A DNA stretch of 64,000 nucleotides from CAZSXS01 sp964611385 (GTDB lineage Bacteria; Bacillota; Clostridia; Lachnospirales; CAYPQA01), in NCBI GenBank assembly GCA_964611385.1, contig CAZSXS010000002.1, positions 30,374-94,373 on the forward strand, written 5' to 3'. Position 1 is the first letter of the stretch. Every line of letters begins with the position of its first letter. This document shows, in pieces, positions 1 through 7,790 of this stretch. Both the position numbers and the translations under genes were made by a program. The notes under the pieces are model-generated. The model saw only the letters and a list, made by a program, of their open reading frames with translations, did not search any database and was not told the DNA's origin.

Positions 1-225
1 AAAGCAAAGGGTACCGAGTACGAGAATGTTATGCTCATTGGAACTAAGGATACAAAAGATTTATTGCTCAACATGAATTTAAGTAAGAACGAAGAATGTA
101 GGGTGAACTACGTTGGGTTTAGTAGAGCAAAAATGAAGTTATTTATACAGCTTAACGAGCTCACAACAGATGAAGAACAAAAGATACAAAAAAATTATAA
201 TTACGTTACTATTGAGAAATTGTAA
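1..225 (+). CDS. UvrD/PcrA-type superfamily 1 helicase, C-terminal fragment
   Basis: The reading frame is open from the first base, so this is the tail of a gene that begins outside the window. The visible 74 residues hold two helicase signatures. One is a KGTEYENVML stretch that fits SF1 motif V (the KGxExxxV pattern). The other is NYVGFSRAKMKL, which fits motif VI (YVaxtRAk), where the arginine contacts ATP. The role is therefore ATP-driven DNA unwinding. The Shedu-like gene 132 bp downstream on the same strand suggests a defence context, but this is inference because the rest of the helicase is not visible. It could equally be a housekeeping or restriction-linked helicase. Confidence 0.75.
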   Translation, partial: KAKGTEYENVMLIGTKDTKDLLLNMNLSKNEECRVNYVGFSRAKMKLFIQLNELTTDEEQKIQKNYNYVTIEKL

Positions 226-357
226 TTATGTTCTCGAGTAAGTAAAATGAGTTCCTCTTTACGTTTGTGATGGACAGGCTAATAGCGATAGAAAGTTATT
301 TTTATTTACTATTCAATAAATATATACTGAAAGATGTTTTTACAAGGAGAAGCTGAT

Positions 358-1143
358 ATGAACCTTTACATACGTGATTATACTAAAATACTTACCGAAG
401 AAGAAAGAGTTGCACAAAATAAGTATATGTGTTTCAAATCAAAAAAAGGAATTAAAACTCCTGCAGATAACCCACTACATAATCACCCAAATTTTGAATG
501 CAGAAAATTTCTATGGTGTTACAACTCGTATTTCCCTAATAACTGTTTATATTTTTCTGAACCAAAAACAATAGATTTGCAATATGAAGCCGATGAATTT
601 AGAAAAGTAATCTATTCTGCTGAAAATGAAAATCAAATACAATCATATATTAAAGATAACCGAAAATGGCTTATCCCCGGGGCAATATTCAAAGATTATA
701 ATTTTGGACACCACGATGCATATTTATTTCCAGAGCTGAAATTAGGAAGTGAATATATTGTAGACTATGCTTTGTTGGGAAAGAATTCAGACGGATATAG
801 TATAGTATTAATAGAGTTTGAGAAAGCAAACATACCATTTTTACTTACTACCTCAAATACCGAAAGCGATAGTGTGCGCAAGGGAATAACTCAGATTAGG
901 GATTGGAAAAGATGGGTTGACATTAATAGAGATTACTTTTTTCAAAGTTCTAATCTAAAAATCAAGCATATTGATATTCCGACCTCACGCTTTTATTATT
1001 GCTTGGTTGTCAGCAGACGTGATTATATGAGTGAAAATGCAGTAGAATTACGTAGTCAAATATGTTATGAAATGAATAATACTAAAATAATTTCATTCGA
1101 TAGATTGGCTGATAATATATGTAAACTTGAAAGAGGTTATTGA
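358..1143 (+). CDS. Shedu-like (DUF4263-type) putative nuclease
   Basis: A 261-residue protein. The ATG at 358 is chosen because AAGGAG lies 8 bases upstream; an earlier ATG at 334 would place that ribosome binding site inside the gene. The N-terminal third is not recognised. From about residue 85 the pattern resembles the Shedu/DUF4263 PD-(D/E)xK fold: an ENQIQSYI..NRKWLIPGA helix-turn, then VDYALL (candidate metal-binding Asp), then IVLIEFEKA (candidate E-x-E/K strand), then a QIRDW helix. Shedu proteins are anti-phage nucleases. The EFEK stretch differs from the commoner ELK, so catalysis is not certain. The AT-rich composition and the helicase upstream fit a transferred defence module. 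Confidence 0.55.
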   Translation: MNLYIRDYTKILTEEERVAQNKYMCFKSKKGIKTPADNPLHNHPNFECRKFLWCYNSYFPNNCLYFSEPKTIDLQYEADEFRKVIYSAENENQIQSYIKDNRKWLIPGAIFKDYNFGHHDAYLFPELKLGSEYIVDYALLGKNSDGYSIVLIEFEKANIPFLLTTSNTESDSVRKGITQIRDWKRWVDINRDYFFQSSNLKIKHIDIPTSRFYYCLVVSRRDYMSENAVELRSQICYEMNNTKIISFDRLADNICKLERGY

Positions 1144-1174
1144 CCTTCCCATTATGTTTATAATATGTTATTTG

Positions 1175-1208
1175 AAAACACTCTTGAGCATTTATTCAAG
1201 AGTGTTTT
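1175..1208 (+). terminator. Rho-independent terminator after the Shedu-like gene
   Basis: Thirteen-base inverted arms (AAAACACTCTTGA and its complement) around a short AT loop lie 32 bases past the stop codon and end in a T-rich run. The symmetrical A/T flanks could allow it to work in both directions. Confidence 0.75.
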
Positions 1209-1411
1209 AGTTTTGTATTGACACGAGTTGAAACTGCTCTACCATATAGGAATAGAATCAATACTAAAGATGCAAGTTTTCAAAGGTTGATTAAGCCGTG
1301 TAATATTGTGGGGATTATTCTGAGAAACACTCTCCTTCATGCTATTTCATCTGTAATCGTTTTATGGTAGATATGTCTGACTTGGTAATAGTGGTTTATG
1401 TCAAGACCTTG

Positions 1412-1453
1412 CCAATTCATCCCACCGCCTAAGAGGCGGGGGACTTCTTGGCA
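1412..1453. mobile_element. Remnant end of an IS200/IS605-type (TnpB-associated) element
   Basis: The stretch TTCATCCCACCGCCTaag followed by AGGCGGGGGACTTCTTGGC has the form of the terminal hairpin found at IS200/IS605-family ends (CCACC stem, GAGGTGGGG-like return, then GACTTCTTGGC). An outer GCCAA/TTGGC pair closes it. No tnpA or tnpB frame is left nearby. The about 200 bases before it (1210-1411) hold no gene that I can see. It is read as a decayed insertion or an orphan omega-RNA 3' end. Confidence 0.55.
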
Positions 1454-1460
1454 ACTTAGG

Positions 1461-2321
1461 TTAAATTTGTTTCATGCGCATCACCATTGAGCTTAATACA
1501 TAGAACACAATAGTAGTCAAAGCCAGTATGGCCGCAGAGAACCAAAAGTCACTAACATAATCGCCATAGACGAATATGATTCCAAAGGTTTTACGGAAAC
1601 CCTCTAGCGCTTCTGGTGCTGCGGTTGCAAATAGTTCCGCCAACTCACCGTCTGCCAATACTTGTTTGAACATGCTTGCTGCATGGGTCATCGGAAAACA
1701 CTTGATGACCCACTGCACGGCAGTAGGTAGAGAACCCATGGGAATATAAATGCCCATCAGAAATCCAATCAATGTACCGATTACCGTACTCAAAGCGGAA
1801 TACGCGCTTTGGCTTTTAATAAACACGGTAATAAAAAACACAACCGCATTTCCACATAGCACGCTCAACACAGCTGTAATCAATAGGCGTGCGCAATTGG
1901 CTAAATCCGGTAGACTTCCACCATTTGTAGCAATATACGCCTCGCATAAAACAAGGGCGAGAAGGGTCATGATCAGCCCAACGGTGCCTGAACTCAATAT
2001 ATAGCCCAAGGTGATTTTTTTCCTTGAAATAGGACTTGTATAGAAGTCATTTGCCGCGTTTTGTTTGTCTGCAATGCTTACTGCCAGAGCCCCCAAACAG
2101 CTTGTGACACTCGTTACCGCAATCATTCCGGCCAAGGTGACACTGGCCATAACCACGCCGATTTTATCCGAATCAAAACCAAGCTGCGCCCGTAAATCCT
2201 GCTCCATCATATTGCCAAGGAAGAGCACGTATAAGCCAACAATAATCAGTACGGCTAACAAGGAAAAAAACACATTTGCTTTATCTCGAAAGAATAAGAG
2301 TAAATTTCTTTTAATCAACAT
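1461..2321 (-). CDS. ABC-2 type transporter permease
   Basis: A 286-residue membrane protein with six hydrophobic segments in the ABC-2 layout: one near residues 14-36, then pairs at about 60-85, 104-128, 140-170, 178-200, and a last one at about 260-280. It starts MLIKRNLLLFFRDK, as is usual for this family (a short basic N-terminus before TM1). It overlaps the ATPase gene by 11 bases and so is translationally coupled to it. Together they should form an exporter, probably for a drug, peptide or lipid; the substrate cannot be read from the sequence. It is the last gene of the kinase-LytTR-DUF3021-ABC operon. Confidence 0.85.
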   Translation of the reverse strand: MLIKRNLLLFFRDKANVFFSLLAVLIIVGLYVLFLGNMMEQDLRAQLGFDSDKIGVVMASVTLAGMIAVTSVTSCLGALAVSIADKQNAANDFYTSPISRKKITLGYILSSGTVGLIMTLLALVLCEAYIATNGGSLPDLANCARLLITAVLSVLCGNAVVFFITVFIKSQSAYSALSTVIGTLIGFLMGIYIPMGSLPTAVQWVIKCFPMTHAASMFKQVLADGELAELFATAAPEALEGFRKTFGIIFVYGDYVSDFWFSAAILALTTIVFYVLSSMVMRMKQI

Positions 2322-3168
2322 TGTTCAATCCCTCCGTCAAGTTTAGAAACACATCGTCAAGAGTACCATTCACAATCTCTACGTTCGCAAGCTTGCTTTT
2401 GTGCTGCTCAATAAGGGGTAACGCATCAAGGGTGCTTGCAAGCTTGTGTTCAATGTATTCACCCGTATTTAGCGTCATTTTTAGGGTATCAGAGCAGTAA
2501 CGCGTTTTCAATTCTAGCGGCGAGCCTGAGGCCTTGATTTCACCCTTGTGAATAATCACAATGTCATCGCTTTCAGCGGCTTCCTCCATATAGTGGGTGG
2601 TGAGAAAGACTGTCATCCCGCTGGATTGTTGTAGCTTGCGAATCATACTCCATATATCACGGCGGGTTTTCGGATCGAGTCCCGTCGTTGGCTCGTCGAG
2701 AAACAACAATTTAGGCGTATGGATTAAGGCCCGTGCAATATCAACACGCCGACGCTGACCACCCGAAAGTTTCCCATATGGACGAGTCGCAAACTCTGCA
2801 ATCTCCGTAATTTTTATGGCGTTGTCCACGACACTTTTTAGCTTCGTGCCTTGCAGACCATATAAACTTCCGCGTACTGTAAGGTTTTCGCGTACAGTCA
2901 GCATTCGATCCAGTACGCTGTCTTGAAACACAATGCCAATTAGATTGCGAACCTTTTCTGTGTCGCGATCAACATCAAAGTTACCGACTGTGACTGTACC
3001 GGACGTTTTAGATAACAGAGTCGTAAGTACATTGATGGTTGTTGACTTTCCGGCGCCGTTTGTTCCAAGAAAGGAGAACAAACTTCCATCTTGAACTGCG
3101 AAGCTTATGCCATTAACTGCTTTTACATTCCCGTATGTTTTATAAAGGTTTTCTACTTGGATTATCAT
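2311..3168 (-). CDS. ABC transporter ATP-binding protein
   Basis: A 285-residue nucleotide-binding subunit. Walker A is GTNGAGKST (about residue 37), the signature is LSGGQRRR, Walker B is LLFLDEP and the switch His is in LTTHYMEE. The start at 3168 is preferred over the GTG/ATG options upstream because AGGAGGTGGG lies just before it and the family usually begins MI.V.NL.K.Y. The upstream alternative would run through the hairpin at 3170-3211. The protein couples ATP hydrolysis to the permease encoded next. Its ribosome binding site is buried in a perfect hairpin, so expression is probably lower than, or regulated separately from, the upstream genes. Confidence 0.9.
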   Translation of the reverse strand: MIIQVENLYKTYGNVKAVNGISFAVQDGSLFSFLGTNGAGKSTTINVLTTLLSKTSGTVTVGNFDVDRDTEKVRNLIGIVFQDSVLDRMLTVRENLTVRGSLYGLQGTKLKSVVDNAIKITEIAEFATRPYGKLSGGQRRRVDIARALIHTPKLLFLDEPTTGLDPKTRRDIWSMIRKLQQSSGMTVFLTTHYMEEAAESDDIVIIHKGEIKASGSPLELKTRYCSDTLKMTLNTGEYIEHKLASTLDALPLIEQHKSKLANVEIVNGTLDDVFLNLTEGLNNVD

Positions 3169-3169
3169 A

Positions 3170-3211
3170 AAAACCCACCTCCTGCTAGCAGTGTAGCCGG
3201 AGGTGGGTTTT
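3170..3211 (-). promoter_or_regulatory. Hairpin (terminator/attenuator) sequestering the ABC ATPase RBS
   Basis: Positions 3170-3182 and 3199-3211 are a perfect 13-bp inverted repeat with a 16-base loop. On the minus strand the second arm contains AGGAGGTGGG followed by TTTTT and then the ATG of the ATPase. The same stem therefore looks like an intrinsic terminator after DUF3021 and also masks the next Shine-Dalgarno sequence. The upstream stop codon lies 3 bases before the stem. Confidence 0.7.
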
Positions 3212-3214
3212 ATT

Positions 3215-3664
3215 TCAAGGCTTATCAGGGTGAGTTGCATTTTCAGCCTTGTGAAATGCATTTATTCGCTCATTCAATTTATCTGCCAACTGCTTCGCCC
3301 GTATTTCACCGATTATATGGGCCGGAATATAGATCGAAAGAAAGAATAAAGCAATGAAAACCGCGTTCTTTGCATCCATCCATTTAAAGTAAATCAGAAG
3401 ACTAAAGACGATGCCAGAAGTCAGAACAAAATGTATAACCTTGCGAATGATCATCCCCATCCGAGAAGCTGTTTCGCTTCGCACAAAGATCAACATGGGT
3501 AAAACACTTGTGAAGGCAATAATCAAAATTTTATATAATTCCCACGCGTTAAGAACAAAGTTTGAGTCGTTAATCAAGCTTTCCGTTGCAATAAAAAGAG
3601 TTTCAAAAGTGGTTATCACACAAAAAATGTGAAACATGTATTTCAATGTATCTTTTAATTTCAT
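3215..3664 (-). CDS. DUF3021 family membrane protein
   Basis: A 149-residue protein with four predicted transmembrane helices (about residues 8-28, 42-62, 74-94, 98-118) and a charged C-terminal tail. Length, topology and position directly after a LytTR gene match DUF3021 proteins, which are commonly paired with LytTR regulators and are thought to modulate them at the membrane. Its ATG overlaps the TGA of the LytTR gene by 4 bases, so the two are co-translated. The functional assignment rests mainly on this gene order; no catalytic residues are visible. Confidence 0.75.
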   Translation of the reverse strand: MKLKDTLKYMFHIFCVITTFETLFIATESLINDSNFVLNAWELYKILIIAFTSVLPMLIFVRSETASRMGMIIRKVIHFVLTSGIVFSLLIYFKWMDAKNAVFIALFFLSIYIPAHIIGEIRAKQLADKLNERINAFHKAENATHPDKP

Positions 3665-4095
3665 AAGCCAAACCTTCCTTTTAACGCGGAAACGTACTGC
3701 CGCGATATGATCACCTTTTCCCCGTTGCTAAGGGTTGTTTGCAAACGTCCGCCCCCGGCTGGAGAAACACTTTTGATTTTCTTAATGTTTACGATTACTT
3801 GCTTGCTTATCCGAAGAAAGTCGCTTTTGTTCAGGATATCTTCAAGTTCATATAGTTTTAATCTGCTTCGATATACACTTTTTTCTGCATAGACGAATGT
3901 TTTGAGGTCCACACTCTCAGCATAGAATATGTTACCCACTGGAAGCAGTAGGGCGTGGTCATCAATGTACACTGTCACGCTATCCGGACTTTTGAGCATG
4001 TTTATGGCTCTCATGACGCTATCAGTCATACATTTAACGCTGATAATTACGCTGTCTTCCTCGCCAGGAGAGGGGTCCTGTATGATAATCTTCAT
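3661..4095 (-). CDS. LytTR-type DNA-binding regulator without receiver domain
   Basis: A 144-residue protein. The LytTR domain occupies roughly residues 45-142, with the typical IFYAESVDLKTFVY, DFLRISKQVIVNIKKI and VIISRQYV strands that insert into successive major grooves. The first 40 residues are too short for a CheY-like receiver and have no phospho-acceptor Asp pattern. The ATG follows the kinase stop codon directly, with AAGGAAGGA inside the end of the kinase gene, so it is coupled to the kinase. How a kinase would signal to a regulator with no receiver is unclear; control by DUF3021 is the alternative. Confidence 0.9.
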   Translation of the reverse strand: MKIIIQDPSPGEEDSVIISVKCMTDSVMRAINMLKSPDSVTVYIDDHALLLPVGNIFYAESVDLKTFVYAEKSVYRSRLKLYELEDILNKSDFLRISKQVIVNIKKIKSVSPAGGGRLQTTLSNGEKVIISRQYVSALKGRFGL

Positions 4096-5964
4096 TCACT
4101 TTTTATCCTTCCTTGCGGATTTGTAAGATACTTTTTCATTGCTATCCCTTCTTCTTCGAACATACTCCTTTGGGATTATAATTTTTGCTGTAGTGCCAAG
4201 CCCTACTATGCTTTGAATATACAGGCTGCCGCCGCATTGGAGCCGCAGTCGGGCCCTTACATTATCTATGCCAATATGTTTGCCATCGCCTGAAAGTTTT
4301 TGCCTATCATTAAAGCCAACACCATCGTCAATGACAGAAATGATATAGTTATCTTTGCTTTCCTTGCTCCGTATGGTTACGGTGCCGCCCTCTAAGCGCT
4401 TCGTAATCCCGTGCTTGACGGCGTTTTCTACGATCGGCTGGAGTGTCAAGGCAGGCAAATAAAAGCCCGTGACTGTTGTGTCCATAACCACATTCAGCCG
4501 TTCATCAAAGCGTATCTTTTCCAGGTACAGGTAATGCTCCACATGTTCAAGCTCCTTTAAAAACGGCATAGGCGTATCATGGGACAAGGCATCAATATTA
4601 TCGCCAAGATAGTGAGCGAAATGCTCCGTAACGGACTTGGCCGTCATGGGATCGGTTTCACACAACGCGCTAATGGTGGTAAGCGTGTTGGCAACAAAGT
4701 GAGGCTGGATTTGAGTGAGCATGATACGCATACGGTTTTGCAACAACTCGTTCATCAGCTCTTGTGATTTGGTAGCTTTTCTCATATTATCGACAAAACA
4801 ATAGATCATTTGGATGGCTTGAAACAGAATTAAACCGATAAATCCCAGCAAAAGCACGATTCCCTGAGGTATAAAGCGTAAGTAGAAATCTACTGCCTCA
4901 ATCATACCAGCTAAAATCAAGATACTTATAGAATAAAAAATCTTTCTCGCTTCGGCATTTTTGGAAACGAAGGCTTCATGATACAAACAAACGGCTTGTA
5001 CGATCACATGAAGAACGGAAAAAAATAGATAAGTATCAAGGATACTATAACCATCGTAACCTAAAATAAAGAAAGCGATGAGAAAATATACTGCGGCAAT
5101 GTTTATCCATAGTAAGGGCGTTAGGATCCTTTTAGTAAAGCCCTGGATAAAGCTGTACAAATAGGCATTGCAGGTTAGGAACATGATGGGCACGCACCAA
5201 TAGGCCAAAAGATTATAAAAAACCGTGTGGGGCCAGTAGATCCAAACAACATCGAATTTGACAAACATACAGGTTCCGCCCGAAAGGATAAAACCAACGA
5301 AATACAAGTATTTATTCAAACCCTTAACATGAAGCGCCTTCATAATGATCAAGGCAAGTAAGACTAAAACCCCAAGGGCAATGTAAACGATACACAGAAT
5401 GATAGACAAGCCCCAATCAGAAAAGTTTCTCATGATTAAGCTGTCCTGGTAGCCCGAGTAGATTCGCTCCAGAAAATCACTAAAGGCTTTGACATTGAAG
5501 TTGGGGTAGGTATCCGTCAATTGAATTTCAATTCGGTCGGTGGTTTGGATTCCAGGTGAGATAAAGCTGATGAAGCGGTTACCCGGCGAGTCAGAAAAGC
5601 TGGGATAGGTACCAGGGTCTCCAAAGCTAAAGACCAGCTGATCATTTATGTAAATTTTGGCTATCAAATTCTGGATGCAGAGAATTACCTGATAATTTTC
5701 TGGTATGGCTTGATCAAAGTGGCCATAAATATATAAGGTTTCAGTTGTATTGGCAATCAAATCAAAGGAGTCAAGGCTTTTAAGCGGACTGTTTTTTCCA
5801 AGTTGATACTCACCAACAACATTGAGCCTAGACAAAGGCATCTGTTTCTGAGGATAAGCTTTACACTGGATAAAAATATAATTGACAATGACGATTATGC
5901 AAAGAATCGCAAGGCCTATAGCTGTCGCTATGATCGCTTTGCTCTTATATTTCATGTATTTCAT
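4096..5964 (-). CDS. Membrane sensor histidine kinase (LytS/HisKA-7TM-like, His_kinase family)
   Basis: A 622-residue sensor. TM1 is at residues 8-30, followed by an extracellular beta-rich domain to about 185. Seven or eight helices then run from about 190 to 395, resembling 7TMR-DISM receptors. The H-box is QIQPHFVANTL (His near residue 420), and the ATPase domain has N-box IVENAVKHG and G-box DDGVGF. The ATG at 5964 has AAGGGGGT 8 bases upstream; the frame extends to 6033, but that part lies in a repeat element and is rejected. The ligand is unknown, with membrane-active compounds exported by the downstream ABC pair being a reasonable guess. Confidence 0.85.
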   Translation of the reverse strand: MKYMKYKSKAIIATAIGLAILCIIVIVNYIFIQCKAYPQKQMPLSRLNVVGEYQLGKNSPLKSLDSFDLIANTTETLYIYGHFDQAIPENYQVILCIQNLIAKIYINDQLVFSFGDPGTYPSFSDSPGNRFISFISPGIQTTDRIEIQLTDTYPNFNVKAFSDFLERIYSGYQDSLIMRNFSDWGLSIILCIVYIALGVLVLLALIIMKALHVKGLNKYLYFVGFILSGGTCMFVKFDVVWIYWPHTVFYNLLAYWCVPIMFLTCNAYLYSFIQGFTKRILTPLLWINIAAVYFLIAFFILGYDGYSILDTYLFFSVLHVIVQAVCLYHEAFVSKNAEARKIFYSISILILAGMIEAVDFYLRFIPQGIVLLLGFIGLILFQAIQMIYCFVDNMRKATKSQELMNELLQNRMRIMLTQIQPHFVANTLTTISALCETDPMTAKSVTEHFAHYLGDNIDALSHDTPMPFLKELEHVEHYLYLEKIRFDERLNVVMDTTVTGFYLPALTLQPIVENAVKHGITKRLEGGTVTIRSKESKDNYIISVIDDGVGFNDRQKLSGDGKHIGIDNVRARLRLQCGGSLYIQSIVGLGTTAKIIIPKEYVRRRRDSNEKVSYKSARKDKK

Positions 5965-5997
5965 GAAATATTGACCCCCTTCTCGGATTTGATTCTT

Positions 5998-6089
5998 CTC
6001 AGTCACCTTCAGCTTTACAAAGCCGCCATACAAAGCAATTGAGTTGATCCGAGTAGAAGGATGGCGCGTTGGTACGATTTAAGAGACTG
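5998..6089 (-). repeat. Dispersed 103-bp hairpin repeat, copy A1
   Basis: Begins CTCAGTCACCTTCAGCTTTACAAAGCCGCC (shown here only as family landmark pieces CTCAGTCAC and CAAAGCCGCC) and ends TTTAAGAGACTG. It is the reverse orientation of the copy at 31367-31469. It lies between the kinase and exporter genes, next to two further copies. Confidence 0.7.
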
Positions 6090-6149
6090 CTCTTCGTTTC
6101 ATTATATAGGACAGGATAAGTATAATCAAGTGAGCGATCAAAAGTACTG

Positions 6150-6195
6150 AGTTTCGTAGCGATATTGCAAAGCTAAACGTGACTGAGTAAGTATA
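6150..6195 (+). repeat. Dispersed hairpin repeat, degenerate copy A2 (right end only)
   Basis: GATATTGCAAAGCTAAACGTGACTGAGTA matches the right-end landmarks of the family (TTTGCAAAGCTGAACGTGACTGAG). The left half is too diverged to recognise. Confidence 0.5.
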
Positions 6196-6230
6196 GGACG
6201 GACTGTTATGGATCAAACTTTTAATAATAC

Positions 6231-6259
6231 TTGAAAAAATTGCTAATTATTATTATACT
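6231..6259 (+). promoter_or_regulatory. Predicted promoter of the exporter gene, -10 supplied by a repeat end
   Basis: TTGAAA at 6231-6236, a 17-base spacer and TATACT at 6254-6259 form a good sigma-A promoter. The TATACT is the terminal inverted repeat of copy A3, so the transcript would begin inside the repeat and carry its hairpin in the 5' leader. Confidence 0.55.
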
Positions 6260-6358
6260 CTGTCTCTAAAACATTTCTAAGCCGCCTTCATTCAGCCTTG
6301 ATCAATTCTATTGTTTTGTGTGGCGACTTTGCAAAAGCGAAACAGTACTGATTATAGA
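6253..6358 (+). repeat. Dispersed 103-bp hairpin repeat, copy A3
   Basis: Starts TATACTCTGTCTCTAAAACATTT, carries the internal ATTCTATTGTTTTG and GACTTTGCAAA landmarks, and ends CAGTACTGATTATA. It is in the same orientation as the copies at 31367 and 39386 but has more divergent ends. Together with A1 and A2 it fills most of the 446-bp gap between 5964 and 6411. Confidence 0.75.
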
Positions 6359-6410
6359 ACAGAAATCTGATTTTCTGATTCTATCCAAACAAGCTAGGAG
6401 TGATAAAAAA

Positions 6411-7259
6411 ATGATAGATGTTTTAGTGGACACCATCTTGGACACAGTAAAGACGATTCCGTTTTTATTTGTGATTTACTTATTGCTGGAGTATTTTCAA
6501 AGCAAAGCAAAACATATGTATTTGCCTGTCCGTAAGCTCAACAAAGTAGGCCCTTTCATTGGCGGAACGCTTGGGTGCATTCCGCAGTGCGGATTTTCCG
6601 CGGCAGCGGCAACCTTATATAATGAAAAGGCCATTAAGGGGGGCACACTCATAGCTGTGTTTCTGGCTACTTCCGATGAAGCCATTCCTGTATTGCTTGG
6701 TTCTTCTGGACGTTTTCAGTTGGTTTTGGCCGTGATTGGTGTGAAACTTATAATTGGCATCGCTATAGGATACATACTGAATGCCACAGTATTTCGCTAT
6801 GAAGAATTGAGTGCAGCCAAGCCCGTAGAGGTTGAATTTCTTTCATGCGAGTCCGACAGGCACCATAAACATAAAGGTTATATCACTCAAAATGCTTTGT
6901 CTCATACGATTAAGATCTCTATATTTATTTTAGTCACCCTGCTTATCATCAATAGTGCAGTATATCTTTTAGGAGAAGAACGGTTTTCAGCTTTGCTGCT
7001 GTCTGGAAATGTTTTACAGCCGCTGATTACTGCACTAATAGGACTTGTTCCTGGCTGTTCTGTTTCAGTTCTGATTACTCAGCTGTTTATGAATGGGGAT
7101 CTATCCTTCGGATCAGCCCTTGCTGGCTTATCTACTGGTGCAGGCTTTGGATATGTCATTCTTGCGAAGAAAAGCAGCTTGAGAAAAACCCTTACAATCG
7201 TTTTCACGATGTACGTTGTGGGGGTACTTTGCGGGCTGCTCCTTAATTGGATTGGATAA
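6411..7259 (+). CDS. Putative 10-TM heavy-metal/arsenite exporter (ArsP_2 / putative manganese transporter family)
   Basis: A 282-residue integral membrane protein with about eight to ten hydrophobic segments. Two similar halves each carry a Gly/Cys-containing re-entrant motif: GCIPQCGFSAAAATLYN near residue 50 and GLVPGCSVSVLITQLF near 205, followed by DEAIPVLL and an equivalent. This internal duplication fits the ArsP_2 family annotated as heavy-metal exporters or putative manganese transporters. A His-rich loop (DRHHKHKG) between the halves may bind metal. The ATG at 6411 has AGGAG 9 bases upstream, and the longer frame from 6318 lies within a repeat. The gene stands alone and has its own terminator. 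The actual ion is not known. Confidence 0.75.
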   Translation: MIDVLVDTILDTVKTIPFLFVIYLLLEYFQSKAKHMYLPVRKLNKVGPFIGGTLGCIPQCGFSAAAATLYNEKAIKGGTLIAVFLATSDEAIPVLLGSSGRFQLVLAVIGVKLIIGIAIGYILNATVFRYEELSAAKPVEVEFLSCESDRHHKHKGYITQNALSHTIKISIFILVTLLIINSAVYLLGEERFSALLLSGNVLQPLITALIGLVPGCSVSVLITQLFMNGDLSFGSALAGLSTGAGFGYVILAKKSSLRKTLTIVFTMYVVGVLCGLLLNWIG

Positions 7260-7336
7260 GTGGATTAAGGGACGAGTTTTCAAAGGAAACATCGTTTTTA
7301 AATTTGTCGCTATCTTCTATATTTTGGAGTGAAAGC

Positions 7337-7377
7337 AAAAAGGCTTTTGGGCATCAAAATGCTCAAAAGCCTTTTTT
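7337..7377 (+). terminator. Rho-independent terminator of the exporter gene
   Basis: AAAAGGCTTTTGGGCAT and its near-complement ATGCTCAAAAGCCTTTTTT form a long stem with a CAAA loop and a T6 tail. Confidence 0.9.
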
Positions 7378-7733
7378 GTTTCTTAAATAGGATCTTTCAA
7401 CTCACATTCAGCAACTCAAAAAATATGTATGCGTATTATTAATCAATACCCTTATATCCTTTTGAATCATACGGAAGCAGACGAGTTTATGCTTGGAATA
7501 AGCTCGTTTATATTCTGATGGCATCATGCTCAGCGATCCTCATTTTTTACGCAAACTTTATTTAGGGTTATGCAAATACAAATCAAACTCAAATACCCAA
7601 AAGAGACTTGGTTCAAGACGATAGTGAAGTGGCAGAAATTGATACATCCTATAAACGCAAAAAAGTCGTCCATGAAGGGCGACTTTCTTTATGTGGTTTA
7701 GCTCGTAAATTTTATCTTGGAAGACATATCTTA
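7378..7733. other. Intergenic stretch without a recognisable gene
   Basis: AT-rich sequence between the exporter terminator and the BMC operon terminator. Apart from a short 10-bp hairpin at 7662-7686 (AAAGTCGTCC pairing with GGGCGACTTT) I see no gene, promoter pair or known element. The short frames here lack ribosome binding sites and similarity. Confidence 0.5.
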
Positions 7734-7774
7734 ACAAGGCTTGTCAAATCAATTTTCGACTTGACAAGCCTTGT
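7734..7774 (-). terminator. Strong inverted repeat closing the BMC operon
   Basis: ACAAGGCTTGTCAA at 7734-7747 pairs perfectly over 14 bases with 7761-7774 across a 13-base loop. It lies 17 bases beyond the last shell gene stop. The T-tract on the minus strand is weak (GTTAAGAT), so termination may be assisted by Rho. Confidence 0.65.
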
Positions 7775-7790
7775 CATAATAAATTCTATC

